This document shows positions 10,056 through 18,389 of a DNA stretch of 64,000 bases, one piece after another. Below the pieces are notes generated by a model. It had not been told where the DNA came from. It made no database searches and was given only the letters and a program-made list of their open reading frames with translations. Numbering within the stretch: the stretch's first letter is position 1; every line of letters starts with the position of its first letter. Source of the stretch: an uncultured Alphaproteobacteria bacterium (GTDB lineage Bacteria > Pseudomonadota > Alphaproteobacteria > Rhizobiales > Aestuariivirgaceae); NCBI GenBank assembly GCA_945957365.1, contig CAMFKI010000016.1, forward strand, positions 1 to 64,000. The letters run 5' to 3'. A program made the translations under genes and the position numbers.

Positions 10056-10277
10056 ATGAACTTTCTCGATCCCAGAAAGCCTCCGCGCGAGGCCAAGATC
10101 CGCTATCTCGATGCCGACTATCAGGTCGTGAGCGAGGGCGATTTCGTGCGCTGCGCCGCGACCGGCAAGGCCATTACGCTGACCGAACTGCGCTACTGGA
10201 ACGTCGACCGGCAGCAGCCCTTCGGCTCCGCCGAACTGGCCTTTGCCGAGCGCTTCAGGAATGCCGGGACAGGTTGA
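10056..10277 (+). CDS. DUF2093 domain-containing protein
   Basis: The 73-aa protein matches the small alphaproteobacterial DUF2093 family: REAKIRYLDADYQV, then GDFVRCAATGKAI and LRYWNVDRQ. No signal peptide or membrane segment is visible and the function is unknown. GGGAGG lies about 16 nt upstream of the ATG. The last 23 nt overlap the convergent small membrane-protein gene, so neither gene has room for its own terminator. Confidence 0.85.
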   Translation: MNFLDPRKPPREAKIRYLDADYQVVSEGDFVRCAATGKAITLTELRYWNVDRQQPFGSAELAFAERFRNAGTG

Positions 10278-10515
10278 GCAGGAAGGCCTCCACCTGCGGC
10301 TGGTACATGACCAGGAGATTGGCCCCCAGCACACCGAGCTGCACGAAGAGCGCTGCCCCCGGCAGCATGGGCTGGGCGCCCGAGGCCTTGCGGACGGCGT
10401 AAATCCCCAGAAACAGGGCGTTGAGGGCCATCAGACGCACATAGAGGGGCGGGCTGCCGGAAATCAGCAAGGCGTAGATCTGGCCCAAATGCGCCTGGTT
10501 CATGTAATCCAGCAT
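10255..10515 (-). CDS. Small hypothetical membrane protein
   Basis: An 86-aa protein with two predicted membrane segments: about residues 28-42 (VRLMALNALFLGIYAV) and 54-71 (PGAALFVQLGVLGANLLV). The intervening loop KASGAQPML is short. I do not recognise a named family. ATG 10515 is preferred, with AGAGG about 10 nt upstream; an in-frame extension to 10584 would run through the structured aroG leader. It is divergent from aroG (106 nt) and overlaps the DUF2093 gene tail to tail by 23 nt. Confidence 0.65.
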   Translation of the reverse strand: MLDYMNQAHLGQIYALLISGSPPLYVRLMALNALFLGIYAVRKASGAQPMLPGAALFVQLGVLGANLLVMYQPQVEAFLLNLSRHS

Positions 10516-10533
10516 GCCGCATGACCTCTTCGC

Positions 10534-10606
10534 CTTGGGCTGGAAACCTACTGTCAAGACGTGTATAGCCCAAGCCAATTTCACGGAAGGTAAAGGGGCA
10601 ATCCCC
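10534..10606 (+). promoter_or_regulatory. Structured leader upstream of aroG
   Basis: An 8-bp perfect inverted repeat, CTTGGGCT (10534-10541) and AGCCCAAG (10567-10574), is followed by a small GGGG/CCCC hairpin (10595-10598 with 10603-10606). The second hairpin ends 4 nt before the GGAG ribosome binding site of aroG. Regulation through this leader is possible, but no feedback element I know can be recognised. Confidence 0.35.
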
Positions 10607-10621
10607 CGCTGGAGTTAGATC

Positions 10622-12019
10622 ATGACGACGAACTGGACACCTGACAGCTGGCGGCATTTCCCGGTCGTGCAGGTGCCGGATTACCAGGATGCGGCAAAGC
10701 TGAAATCCGTTGAGGAGCAGCTCGCGGGCTATCCGCCGCTGGTTTTCGCCGGCGAAGCACGCAAGCTGAAGCGCAAGCTCGCCCGTGTCGCCGAAGGCAA
10801 GGGCTTCCTGCTGCAGGGCGGCGACTGCGCGGAAAGCTTCGCCGAGCATTCGGCTGACAACATCCGCGACTTCTTCCGCATCTTCCTGCAGATGTCGGTC
10901 GTTCTCACCTTCGCCGGCGGCCAGCCGGTGGTGAAGGTCGGCCGCATCGCCGGCCAGTTCGCCAAGCCCCGTTCCTCGCCCACCGAGACGATCGGCGGGG
11001 TGGAGCTGCCGATCTACCGCGGCGACATCGTCAACGGCGCTGACGCGACGCTCGAGGCGCGCCGCCCCGATCCGGAGCGCCAGATCATGGCCTACCGGCA
11101 GTCGGCGGCCACCTTGAACCTGCTGCGCGCCTTCGCCCAGGGCGGCTATGCCAACCTCGAGCACGTCCACAAGTGGACGCTCGACTTCCTCACGGATTCG
11201 CCCGCCTACGAGCGCTACCAGGAAATCTCGGACCGGATCACGGAGGCCGTTGGCTTCATGCGCGCCTGCGGCATCAATGCCGACACTGCGCCGCAACTCC
11301 GAACGACCGATTTCTTCACCAGCCACGAGGCACTGCTGCTCGGCTACGAGCAAGCGCTGACCCGCGTCGACTCGACCTCCGGCGACTGGTACGCCACCTC
11401 GGGCCACATGCTTTGGATCGGCGACCGCACCCGCCAGCCGGACCATGCGCATGTCGAATTCATGCGCGGCGTCAAGAACCCGATCGGCCTCAAGTGCGGC
11501 CCGTCGCTGAAGCCGGACGAGCTGATCCGCCTCATCGACCTGCTGAACCCGGAGAACGAGCCGGGCCGCCTCACCCTCATCGCACGCTTCGGCGCCGACA
11601 AGGTGGAGAAGCACCTGCCGGACTTGATCCGGGCCGTGAAGCGCGAAGGCAAGGTCGTCGTCTGGTCCTGCGACCCGATGCACGGCAACACGGTGAAGTC
11701 GACGTCGGGCTACAAGACGCGGCCCTTCGAGTCCGTTCTGGGCGAAGTGCGCCGCTTCATGGCGGTGCACCAGGCCGAGGGCACCCATGCCGGCGGCATC
11801 CATGTCGAGATGACCGGCAAGGACGTCACCGAATGCACCGGCGGCCTGCGCGCCCTGCGTGACGAGGACCTGAACGACCGCTACCACACCTTCTGCGACC
11901 CGCGCCTCAACGCGGCCCAGGCGCTGGAACTGTCCTTCCTCGTCGCCGAGGAGATCAAGAAGGAAATGGCCTCGCGCCCCAAGACGGACGACGACGACAT
12001 CGTCGAGGCGGCCGAGTAA
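10622..12019 (+). CDS. aroG: 3-deoxy-7-phosphoheptulonate synthase, class II (DAHP synthase)
   Basis: The 465-aa class II (plant-type) DAHP synthase condenses phosphoenolpyruvate with erythrose 4-phosphate as the first step of the shikimate pathway. Class II signatures are present: [17 protein letters not shown] at the N-terminus, QGGDCAESF with the metal cysteine, [42 protein letters not shown] and [17 protein letters not shown] lies about 7 nt before the ATG. The gene is transcribed alone and is followed by an intrinsic terminator. A D/E-rich C-terminal tail ([12 protein letters not shown]) is unremarkable. Confidence 0.96.
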   Translation: MTTNWTPDSWRHFPVVQVPDYQDAAKLKSVEEQLAGYPPLVFAGEARKLKRKLARVAEGKGFLLQGGDCAESFAEHSADNIRDFFRIFLQMSVVLTFAGGQPVVKVGRIAGQFAKPRSSPTETIGGVELPIYRGDIVNGADATLEARRPDPERQIMAYRQSAATLNLLRAFAQGGYANLEHVHKWTLDFLTDSPAYERYQEISDRITEAVGFMRACGINADTAPQLRTTDFFTSHEALLLGYEQALTRVDSTSGDWYATSGHMLWIGDRTRQPDHAHVEFMRGVKNPIGLKCGPSLKPDELIRLIDLLNPENEPGRLTLIARFGADKVEKHLPDLIRAVKREGKVVVWSCDPMHGNTVKSTSGYKTRPFESVLGEVRRFMAVHQAEGTHAGGIHVEMTGKDVTECTGGLRALRDEDLNDRYHTFCDPRLNAAQALELSFLVAEEIKKEMASRPKTDDDDIVEAAE

Positions 12020-12058
12020 GCCTGCGGCCGCCGCAGACAGAAGCCCATCGACGACACC

Positions 12059-12134
12059 ACCTTCGCCCGGCTTGACCGGGCGATCCTTTTTGGTTCGCCC
12101 GGAAGAGGATGCCCCGGTCAAGCCGGGGCAAGGT
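12059..12134 (+). repeat. Palindromic element (type B, CCCGGCTTGACCGGG)
   Basis: The arms 12059-12086 and 12107-12134 are 28-bp inverted repeats differing at only a few positions. Each arm is itself a hairpin built on CCCGGCTTGACCGGG. It lies between aroG and the glutathione transferase gene. The rest of the 12020-12275 gap shows no convincing gene. Confidence 0.75.
12064..12091 (+). terminator. Intrinsic terminator of aroG
   Basis: A CGCCCGG stem (12064-12070), CTTGA loop and CCGGGCG (12076-12082) are followed by five T residues at 12087-12091. This is a canonical rho-independent terminator 45 nt after the aroG stop. It forms the left arm of a larger palindromic element. Confidence 0.65.
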
Positions 12135-12275
12135 GAGCGTTGGGGCCGGTCATGATGCTGCTCGCGGGAACGCCATGCCTCTTGTTCTTTGATCCCCCGC
12201 ATTTTCTGGGGGTTGAAACCCGCCCGGACCGGACCTAACTGTGACGTCCCAAGTTACGGAATGAGCGGAGCTGCC

Positions 12276-12968
12276 ATGATCGAGCTTTACCACTGGCCCA
12301 CCCCGAACGGTCACAAGATCACGATTTTCCTCGAGGAAGCTGGTCTCGCCTACAACCTCCACCCGGTCGACATCGGCAAGGGTGACCAGTTCAAGCCCGA
12401 CTTCCTGAAGATTTCGCCCAACAACCGCATGCCGGCGATCATCGACACGGCGCCGGCCGATGGCGGCAAGCCCGTCTCGATCTTCGAATCCGGCGCCATC
12501 CTGCTCTGTCTCGCGGAAAAGACCGGATTGTTCATCCCCAAGGACCTGCGTGGCCGGGTCGAGGTCCTGCAGTGGCTGTTCTGGCAGATGGGCGGCCTGG
12601 GGCCGATGTCCGGCCAGGCGGGCCACTTCGCCATCTATGCGCCGGAGAAGATTCCCTACGGCATCGAGCGCTACACCAAGGAAGTGAACCGCCTCTACGG
12701 CGTCATGAACAAGCGCCTCGCCGACCGGCCCTTCCTTGCCGGCGAATACTCGATCGCCGACATGGCGTCCTACCCCTGGGTCGTGCCCTACGAGCGTTAC
12801 GCCCAAGACCTCAACGAGTTCCCCCACCTCAAGCGCTGGTTCGAGGCGATCAAGGCGCGTCCCGCCGTCGGCAAGGTCTATGCCGCGGTGAACCCGTCCT
12901 ACCAGAAGCCGATGAGCGACGAGGAGAAGAAGGTCCTCTTCGGCCAGACCGCCAAGTCGGTCGCCTAA
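12276..12968 (+). CDS. Glutathione S-transferase family protein, YfcG-like
   Basis: The 230-aa product has the thioredoxin-like N-terminal domain (MIELYHWPTPNGHKITIFLE) with the TPNGHK motif and ESGAILLCLAEK glutathione-binding turn, followed by the all-helical C-terminal domain ending near DMASYPWVVPYERY. The TPNGHK start and IGKGDQFKPDFLKISPNNR match the E. coli YfcG/YghU (Nu) group, which has disulfide-bond reductase activity rather than classic conjugation. GGAG lies 5 nt before ATG 12276; ATG 12261 is an in-frame alternative. The TAA stop overlaps the convergent DMT gene's TAG. Confidence 0.9.
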   Translation: MIELYHWPTPNGHKITIFLEEAGLAYNLHPVDIGKGDQFKPDFLKISPNNRMPAIIDTAPADGGKPVSIFESGAILLCLAEKTGLFIPKDLRGRVEVLQWLFWQMGGLGPMSGQAGHFAIYAPEKIPYGIERYTKEVNRLYGVMNKRLADRPFLAGEYSIADMASYPWVVPYERYAQDLNEFPHLKRWFEAIKARPAVGKVYAAVNPSYQKPMSDEEKKVLFGQTAKSVA

Positions 12969-13864
12969 ACCGAGGCCGGCATCGCCATTGCGGCGGGCCG
13001 GCGGCGGAACTCCGAGACGATATGCATGAACAGGGCGGCGAGCACGATGCCGCCGCCCACCAGTGTCTGCAGCGACGGAGTTTCGCCGAGGAATACGAAG
13101 ACCCACAGCGGCGTGAACGGCACTTCGAGCGAGGCGAGCAGGGTGGACTCTGCCGCCGGAATGCGTCGTGTCGCGAAGGTATAGAGCGCCAGCCCCGACG
13201 CGTTCTGCACGATGCCGAAGGCCGCACAGAGCAGGAAGTCGTGGGCGCTCACCGACAGCGGCGCCGCGAACCAGAAGCAGGTGAACGAGCAGACCCAGGC
13301 CGAGAGCGCCATGGCCGGCAGCATGGGAACGTCACGATGCTTGCGCATGATGGTGGAAAAGCCCGCCATGCCCAGCGTCATCAGCACGGCGCAGAACTGG
13401 CCCAGCAGGCTTCCGCCCAACTTGGCGCCCCACAGCATCACGCCCACGCCGAACAGCGCAACCGCACTGCCGATGAGTGTGGATCGTGACGGCCTCTCGC
13501 CGATCACCAGATAGGCGAGCCCGGCCGTGACGAAGGGCACGGTGGCGTAGATCACCATGGCATCCGCCACCGTGGTGAACCGCAGCGCGCTGATGCCGGC
13601 GATCATCGACAGGGCTGAGAGCAGCGCCACGCCCAGCGTCGGCCAGCCGAGTGACCGCAGCACGCCGAAGCTCCGTCCGCGCTCGATCGCGAAGAACAGC
13701 GTGAACACGGCGGTGCCCGAGAACAGCCCGCGCCAGAACAGCATGGTGAACAGGTCGGCGCTGATGCCGCGCACGAACAGGCCCGAAGTCGACCAGCACA
13801 GGGCGGCACTCGCCGCCAGCAGCAGGCCGATGCGGTGCTGCCGCTGCTGTTCGGCGCCTGTCAT
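12965..13864 (-). CDS. DMT-family (EamA) transporter, second of a tandem pair
   Basis: A 299-aa inner-membrane protein with about ten hydrophobic segments in two EamA repeats (for example LLLAASAALCWSTSGLFV and TLVGGGIVLAALFMHIV). Such proteins usually export metabolites or amino acids; the substrate cannot be told. The ATG at 13864 overlaps the stop of the upstream DMT gene as ATGA, so the two are translationally coupled. The sequences differ clearly, so this is an old duplication or a heteromeric pair. Its stop TAG is nested with the TAA of the glutathione transferase gene. Confidence 0.9.
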   Translation of the reverse strand: MTGAEQQRQHRIGLLLAASAALCWSTSGLFVRGISADLFTMLFWRGLFSGTAVFTLFFAIERGRSFGVLRSLGWPTLGVALLSALSMIAGISALRFTTVADAMVIYATVPFVTAGLAYLVIGERPSRSTLIGSAVALFGVGVMLWGAKLGGSLLGQFCAVLMTLGMAGFSTIMRKHRDVPMLPAMALSAWVCSFTCFWFAAPLSVSAHDFLLCAAFGIVQNASGLALYTFATRRIPAAESTLLASLEVPFTPLWVFVFLGETPSLQTLVGGGIVLAALFMHIVSEFRRRPAAMAMPASV

Positions 13865-14733
13865 GCGCGGCTCGCCTTCCAGATGTTGATGGTGTTGGCA
13901 ACGAGGATCAGCGCGCCGCCCGCCAGCGACCAGCCATCGAGGCCCTCGTTGTAGAGCCAGTAGCCGAGCAGTGCCGAAAGCGGCAGGCGCAGGAAGTCCA
14001 TCGGCATGACGACTGTCGCATCGGCGAGCGAGATCGCCTTGGACAGGCAGTAGTGCGAGCCGGTGCCCGCCAGCGCCACCACGGCCACGAAGGGCAGCGC
14101 ATGCACCGAAGGCCACTTCCACGTCAGCCAGGCCGGCACCGCGCCGATCACCGTCTGCATGGTGAACATGAAGAAGATCACGGTCAGCGCCGTGTCGCGC
14201 CGCGTGATGTATTTGGTCAGCGTCACGGAGACCGCGAAGAGCAGGGCGGCAGCGAGCGCCACGAGATGCCCGACATTCACGGTGAGCCCGGGCTTCACGA
14301 TCATCAGCACGCCGCCGAAGCCCACGATCAGCGCCGCGATCTTCCAGCCATAGAGGCGCTCACCGAGGAAGGCCGCGGCGAGGATGGCGATCCACAGCGG
14401 CATGGTGAACTCGATGGAAATCACCTCGGCCAGCGGGATCAGCAGCAGGGCGGAGAACCAGCAATACTGGCCGGCATAATGCACCACGTTGCGGGCGGCA
14501 TGGAGATTCAGCTGCGACACCCGGTCCTTCAGCCCGCCGTTCAGCATCACGATAGGGGTGAGGATGATGGTGGCGATCACGCTCCGCAGCAGCATGACCT
14601 CGAAGACCGAGACCTCCTGGGCCAGTTGCCGGCCGGCCACCGTCATGCCCAGCGTGGCCGTCAGCCAGCCCGCCATCCACAACCCCGCCTGTCCGACCTT
14701 CTGCTGCGGCACCCGGCCCACGCCCCGACTCAC
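13861..14733 (-). CDS. DMT-family (EamA) transporter, first of a tandem pair
   Basis: A 290-aa polytopic membrane protein with two EamA domains; segments include LWIAILAAAFLGERLYGWKIAALIVGFGGVLMIV-type helices across about residues 110-145, split by the conserved GER turn. LAEVISIEFTMPLW resembles the S-adenosylmethionine-uptake/RhaT-like branch, but that is only a hint. It is the promoter-proximal gene of the pair, with the divergent cysS about 385 nt away. The start at 14733 is the first in-frame codon that leaves helix 1 intact; no strong ribosome binding site is seen. Confidence 0.88.
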   Translation of the reverse strand: MSRGVGRVPQQKVGQAGLWMAGWLTATLGMTVAGRQLAQEVSVFEVMLLRSVIATIILTPIVMLNGGLKDRVSQLNLHAARNVVHYAGQYCWFSALLLIPLAEVISIEFTMPLWIAILAAAFLGERLYGWKIAALIVGFGGVLMIVKPGLTVNVGHLVALAAALLFAVSVTLTKYITRRDTALTVIFFMFTMQTVIGAVPAWLTWKWPSVHALPFVAVVALAGTGSHYCLSKAISLADATVVMPMDFLRLPLSALLGYWLYNEGLDGWSLAGGALILVANTINIWKASRA

Positions 14734-14811
14734 GGCGGAGCATTAACCATGAGCCCCCTCCGCCGGTAGGGTGGAAACGGCATGGCTCGCCCGCAAATGA
14801 CCAATTGCCGC

Positions 14812-14924
14812 CTTTCCCCTCCCCCTCGTGGGGAGGGGCAGGGGTGGGGGGCCACGAGTCCTTCGGCAGCGGTCGTGCCCCGCAGCCCCCCACCCTCGGT
14901 CCCTCCCAACGAGGGGGAGGGAAG
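14812..14924 (+). repeat. Palindromic element (type D, CCTCCCCCTCG)
   Basis: The arms at about 14812-14851 and 14886-14924 are inverted repeats of roughly 39 bp, with C-rich outer parts (CCTCCCCCTCGT facing ACGAGGGGGAGG) and an inner GGGTGGGGGG/CCCCCCACCC match. Each arm is itself partly palindromic. It is of the same general design as the other intergenic elements here but different in sequence. Confidence 0.75.
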
Positions 14925-14999
14925 AAGGGACCACCCTCCCGTGTCGCGTCTTGACCTTTCGAGGCCCCTGACGCATGGTGCGGCCCGAAATGACCCGCC

Positions 15000-15060
15000 G
15001 CCCTGCCATCGCCGCCCTTTGCGGCATTATTTGCAGCTAGCTGAAAACCGCTGGCAGGGC
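15000..15060 (+). promoter_or_regulatory. Potential structured leader of cysS
   Basis: A 9-bp perfect outer stem, GCCCTGCCA (15000-15008) with TGGCAGGGC (15052-15060), encloses two competing pairings. GCCGC (15011-15015) can pair with GCGGC (15021-15025), or GCGG (15021-15024) can pair with CCGC (15048-15051). A perfect CAGCTAGCTG palindrome lies in the middle (15034-15043). It could be an operator, a terminator for upstream readthrough or an RNA switch; nothing known matches. Confidence 0.35.
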
Positions 15061-15118
15061 GCCCTTTGACCTAAATCCAAGACAAAGCGTACCCGGGCCG
15101 GCAAGCCTGAGGATCGAC

Positions 15119-16468
15119 ATGTCTTTGCGCCTCTACAACACGCTGACCCGCACCAAGGAAGAGCTCGTCCCGCTCGATCCCTCGAACGTGCGCATGTATG
15201 TCTGCGGCCCGACGGTCTACGACTTCGCGCACATCGGCAATGCGCGGCCCGTCATCGTCTTCGATCTTCTCTTCCGGCTGCTGCGCCAGGTCTATGGCGC
15301 CGATCACGTCACTTACGTGCGCAACATCACCGACGTCGACGACAAGATCAACGCGCGGGCGCTCCGCGATTTCCCCGACTTGGGCCTGAACGATGCAATC
15401 CGCAACGTCACCGAGAAGACGGCGAACCAGTTCTTCGCCGACGTCGAGAAGCTCGGCTGCCTCCAGCCCAGCGTGCAGCCGCGCGCCACCGACAACATCC
15501 CGCAGATGATCACGCTGATCGAGATGCTGCTGACGCGCGGCCACGCCTATCAGGCGGCGGGCGAGGTGCTGTTCAGCGTCGACTCGATGCCCGACTATGG
15601 CCGCCTCTCGCAGCGCAATCTCGAGGACCAGCAGGCGGGTGCACGCATCGCGGTGGACGCGCACAAGAAGAACCCGGCCGACTTCGTGCTATGGAAGCTC
15701 TCCTCCGACGACGAGCCAGGCTGGGCGAGCCCCTGGGGCCGCGGCCGCCCCGGCTGGCACATCGAGTGCTCCGCCATGAGCAACCGCTACCTCGGCGAGG
15801 TCTTCGACATCCATGGCGGCGGGCTGGACCTCATTTTCCCGCACCACGAAAACGAAATCGCCCAGACGCGCTGCGCCTTCGGCACCTCGGTCATGGCCAA
15901 TATCTGGATGCACAATGGCTTCCTGCAGGTCGAGGGCCAGAAGATGTCGAAGAGCCTCGGCAACTTCTTCACCATCAACGAGCTGCTGGCCGACTGGCCG
16001 GGCGAGGTGCTGCGCTTCAACATGCTGCGCACGCACTACCGTCAGCCCATCGACTGGACCATCAAGAGCCTCGAGGAAAGCTGGCGCACGCTGGAGAGCT
16101 TCTTCAACAACGCCGGCGCGTCGCTCGCAGGGCAGGCGAAGATCGGCGACACGGTGCTGGACGCGCTGATGGACGACCTCAACACACCGAAGGCCATCGC
16201 CGAGCTTCATGCGCTCGACAAGCCGGGCCGCCAGAACGAACTCGGCGAAACGCTGAAGGCGCTGGGCTTCAGCGGCAATCTCGTGTCCCCCAAGGCAGAG
16301 GCCGCGGTGGACGAGAAGGCCGTAAGCGCCCTCATCACCGCCCGGCTCGATGCCCGCAAGGCCAAGGACTGGGCCGCGAGCGACCGCATCCGCGACGAGC
16401 TCGCCGCCATGGGCGTCGCCATCAAGGACAACAAGGACGGCACGACATCGTGGGAGGTGAAGCGGTGA
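15119..16468 (+). CDS. cysS: Cysteine--tRNA ligase
   Basis: This 449-aa class I aminoacyl-tRNA synthetase charges tRNA-Cys. C29 in [17 protein letters not shown] is the first zinc ligand and HIGN (38-41) is the HIGH-class ATP motif. [10 protein letters not shown] and [10 protein letters not shown] supply the remaining zinc ligands, and KMSKSLGNF is the second ATP motif. Length is normal for alphaproteobacteria. GAGGA lies about 5 nt upstream of the ATG. A small gene and cimA follow in the same direction. Confidence 0.98.
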   Translation: MSLRLYNTLTRTKEELVPLDPSNVRMYVCGPTVYDFAHIGNARPVIVFDLLFRLLRQVYGADHVTYVRNITDVDDKINARALRDFPDLGLNDAIRNVTEKTANQFFADVEKLGCLQPSVQPRATDNIPQMITLIEMLLTRGHAYQAAGEVLFSVDSMPDYGRLSQRNLEDQQAGARIAVDAHKKNPADFVLWKLSSDDEPGWASPWGRGRPGWHIECSAMSNRYLGEVFDIHGGGLDLIFPHHENEIAQTRCAFGTSVMANIWMHNGFLQVEGQKMSKSLGNFFTINELLADWPGEVLRFNMLRTHYRQPIDWTIKSLEESWRTLESFFNNAGASLAGQAKIGDTVLDALMDDLNTPKAIAELHALDKPGRQNELGETLKALGFSGNLVSPKAEAAVDEKAVSALITARLDARKAKDWAASDRIRDELAAMGVAIKDNKDGTTSWEVKR

Positions 16469-16497
16469 ATTGTCTTCGCAACACATCCCAACCCCTT

Positions 16498-16576
16498 CCG
16501 TCATGCCAGCGAAAGCTGGCACCCCGCTTTGGGAGCCGCAAGGGAAGCGGGGCCCCAGCTTTAGCTGGGGTGACGG
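16498..16576 (+). repeat. REP-like palindrome, type A copy 1
   Basis: An imperfect inverted repeat running from CCGTCATGCCAGCGAAAGC to the matching GCTTTAGCTGGGGTGACGG, with arms of about 34 bp. It belongs to the same family as the copies at 36729 and 50078 but is the most diverged. It lies between cysS and the small coding sequence upstream of cimA. Confidence 0.75.
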
Positions 16577-16598
16577 CAGAAAAGCAGAGCGCGCAACG

Positions 16599-16730
16599 AT
16601 GACCACGTCCAACAAACCCTGGCATGACAGCCTGCCGTTCCCGAAGCGCTGGCTCGCCTACATCGCGCTCAAGCTCATCGTGCTGGCGCTTGCCGTCTAT
16701 CTCGCATTGCATTTGAAGGGGCTGGTCTGA
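16599..16730 (+). CDS. Small single-pass membrane protein (43 aa)
   Basis: A 43-aa frame, MTTSNKPWHDSLPFPKRWLA followed by a hydrophobic helix (about residues 21-39, IALKLIVLALAVYLALHL). A positively charged segment precedes the helix, giving a probable N-in membrane anchor. Its TGA stop overlaps the cimA ATG by one base, which argues that it is translated and coupled. No strong ribosome binding site is visible, and an in-frame extension to 16470 would run through the palindromic repeat, so the short form is preferred. Function unknown. Confidence 0.5.
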   Translation: MTTSNKPWHDSLPFPKRWLAYIALKLIVLALAVYLALHLKGLV

Positions 16731-18313
16731 TGGCCCGCGAACGCATCTACCTGTTTGACACGACACTGCGCGATGGCCAACAGACGCCGGGCGTCGATTT
16801 CTCGCTCGAGGACAAGCTCGTCGTCATGGGCCTGCTCGACGAGATGGGCGTCGATTACATCGAAGGCGGCTATCCGGGCGGCAACCCGACCGACACCGCA
16901 CTCTTCGCCACCGCGCGCCACACCCGCGCCACCTTCACCGCCTTCGGCATGACCAAGCGGGCAGGGCGCTCCGTCTCCAACGACTCCGGTCTGCAGCATT
17001 TGCTCCAGGCGAAATCCAAGGCCGCCTGCTTCGTCGCCAAGTCTTGGGACTATCACGTGCGCGTGGCGCTCGGCTGCACCAACGAGGAAAACCTCGAGTC
17101 GATCCGCCAGACCGTCGAGGCCGCGAAATCCGCCGGCAAGGAAGTGCTGATCGACTGCGAGCACTTCTTCGACGGCTTCAAGGCCAACCCCGCCTATGCG
17201 CTTGCCTGTGCGGAGACGGCCTACAAGGCCGGCGCCCGCTGGGTGGTGCTGTGCGACACCAATGGCGGCACGCTGCCGTCGGAAGTCGGCGCCATCGTGC
17301 GCCACGTCTCGAACCACGTGCCCGGCAGCCATCTCGGCATCCACGCGCACAATGACACCGAGCATGCTGTGGCCAATTCGCTGGCCGCCGTCGATGCAGG
17401 CGTTCGCCACATCCAGGGCACGCTCAACGGCATCGGCGAGCGCTGCGGCAATGCCAATCTCGTGTCGATCATCCCCACGCTGGTGCTGAAGCCGCATTTC
17501 GCCGAGCGCTTCGAAACCGGCGTCGATGCTGAGCGGCTGCAGCGCCTCACCCACATCTCGCGCGCCTTCGACGAGCTGCTCAACCGCTCGCCCAACAAGC
17601 AGGCGCCCTATGTCGGCAAGAGCGCATTCGCCACCAAGGCCGGCATCCATGCCTCGGCGCTGATGAAGGAGCCCGAGACCTACGAACACGTGCCGCCGGA
17701 ATCGGTCGGCAACCGCCGCCAGGTGCTGGTGTCGGACCAGGCCGGAAAATCCAACCTCGTCGCCGCCCTCCAACGTACCGGCATCGACGTAGCGAAGGAC
17801 GATCCGCGCCTCGACGGACTGCTGCGCGAGGTGAAGGAGCGCGAGGCGCTGGGCTATGCCTATGACGGCGCGGACGCCTCCTTCGAGCTCCTCGCCCGCC
17901 GCGCGCTGGGTAGCGTGCCGAAATATTTCGACGTCGTGTCCTTCCGCGTCATCGTCGAGGAGCGCGACAAGGAGATGATCTCGGAAGCCGTGGTCAAGGT
18001 GAAGGTCGACGACCAGGTCTATCTGAACGCCGGCGAGGGCAACGGCCCCGTCAACGCGCTCGACGTTGCGCTCAGGAAGGACCTCGGCAAGTACCAGCGC
18101 TTCATCGACGACATGGAACTCGCCGACTTCAAGGTGCGTATCCTCAACGGCGGCACGGGGGCCACCACCCGCGTGCTGATCGAGAGCCGGGACGGAAAGG
18201 GCAACCGCTGGTTCACCGTCGGTGTCTCTCCCAACATCGTCGATGCCTCGTTCCAGGCGCTTTCGGACGCGCTGGTCTACAAGCTGGTGCGCGAGGGGGT
18301 TTCCGCCACCTAG
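16730..18313 (+). CDS. cimA: Citramalate synthase
   Basis: The 527-aa product is of the LeuA/HCS superfamily: an HMGL-like TIM barrel beginning LFDTTLRDGQQTPGVDFSLE, with the GIHAHNDTEHAVANS metal motif and NGIGERCGNANL, and a C-terminal LeuA-dimer regulatory domain from about residue 380. The DGQQTPGVDFS variant and the length favour (R)-citramalate synthase (pyruvate plus acetyl-CoA), the first step of the threonine-independent isoleucine route, over 2-isopropylmalate synthase. It overlaps the preceding small gene by one nucleotide. Confidence 0.9.
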   Translation: MARERIYLFDTTLRDGQQTPGVDFSLEDKLVVMGLLDEMGVDYIEGGYPGGNPTDTALFATARHTRATFTAFGMTKRAGRSVSNDSGLQHLLQAKSKAACFVAKSWDYHVRVALGCTNEENLESIRQTVEAAKSAGKEVLIDCEHFFDGFKANPAYALACAETAYKAGARWVVLCDTNGGTLPSEVGAIVRHVSNHVPGSHLGIHAHNDTEHAVANSLAAVDAGVRHIQGTLNGIGERCGNANLVSIIPTLVLKPHFAERFETGVDAERLQRLTHISRAFDELLNRSPNKQAPYVGKSAFATKAGIHASALMKEPETYEHVPPESVGNRRQVLVSDQAGKSNLVAALQRTGIDVAKDDPRLDGLLREVKEREALGYAYDGADASFELLARRALGSVPKYFDVVSFRVIVEERDKEMISEAVVKVKVDDQVYLNAGEGNGPVNALDVALRKDLGKYQRFIDDMELADFKVRILNGGTGATTRVLIESRDGKGNRWFTVGVSPNIVDASFQALSDALVYKLVREGVSAT

Positions 18314-18332
18314 AGTCATGCGCGCGGCACAT

Positions 18333-18376
18333 GCGGGCAAGGCCCCGGCGGGGTTTGCCCCGCCACCCTTGCGGGT
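18333..18376 (+). terminator. Nested hairpin after cimA
   Basis: GCGGGCAAGG (18333-18342) can pair with CCTTGCGGGT (18367-18376), enclosing GGCGGGG/CCCCGCC around TTTG. This is a strong stem 19 nt past the cimA stop, but no T-run follows, so terminator activity is uncertain. Confidence 0.4.
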
Positions 18377-18389
18377 CTAAACGCCCGCA

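Larger units (their letters stand above)
14734..15118. other. Intergenic region between the DMT pair and cysS
   Basis: This 385-nt stretch contains no convincing gene. It holds a G/C-rich palindromic repeat (14812-14924) and, nearer cysS, a segment with strong self-complementarity (15000-15060). A TTGACC hexamer at 15066-15071 could be a -35 element for cysS, but no good -10 follows. Confidence 0.6.

Noticed and set aside
10521..10568. A 15-codon frame with one Trp codon before aroG, resembling an attenuation leader peptide
   Set aside because: A single Trp and no Phe/Tyr run is not enough for ribosome-mediated attenuation, and it has no good ribosome binding site.
12965..14733. A SMR-like heterodimeric pair for the two DMT genes
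   Set aside because: Each protein has about ten helices and two EamA repeats, so each can work alone; SMR pairs have four helices each.
18333..18376. A riboswitch between cimA and rarD
   Set aside because: The hairpin is simple and lies just after a stop codon; no conserved riboswitch core is visible.
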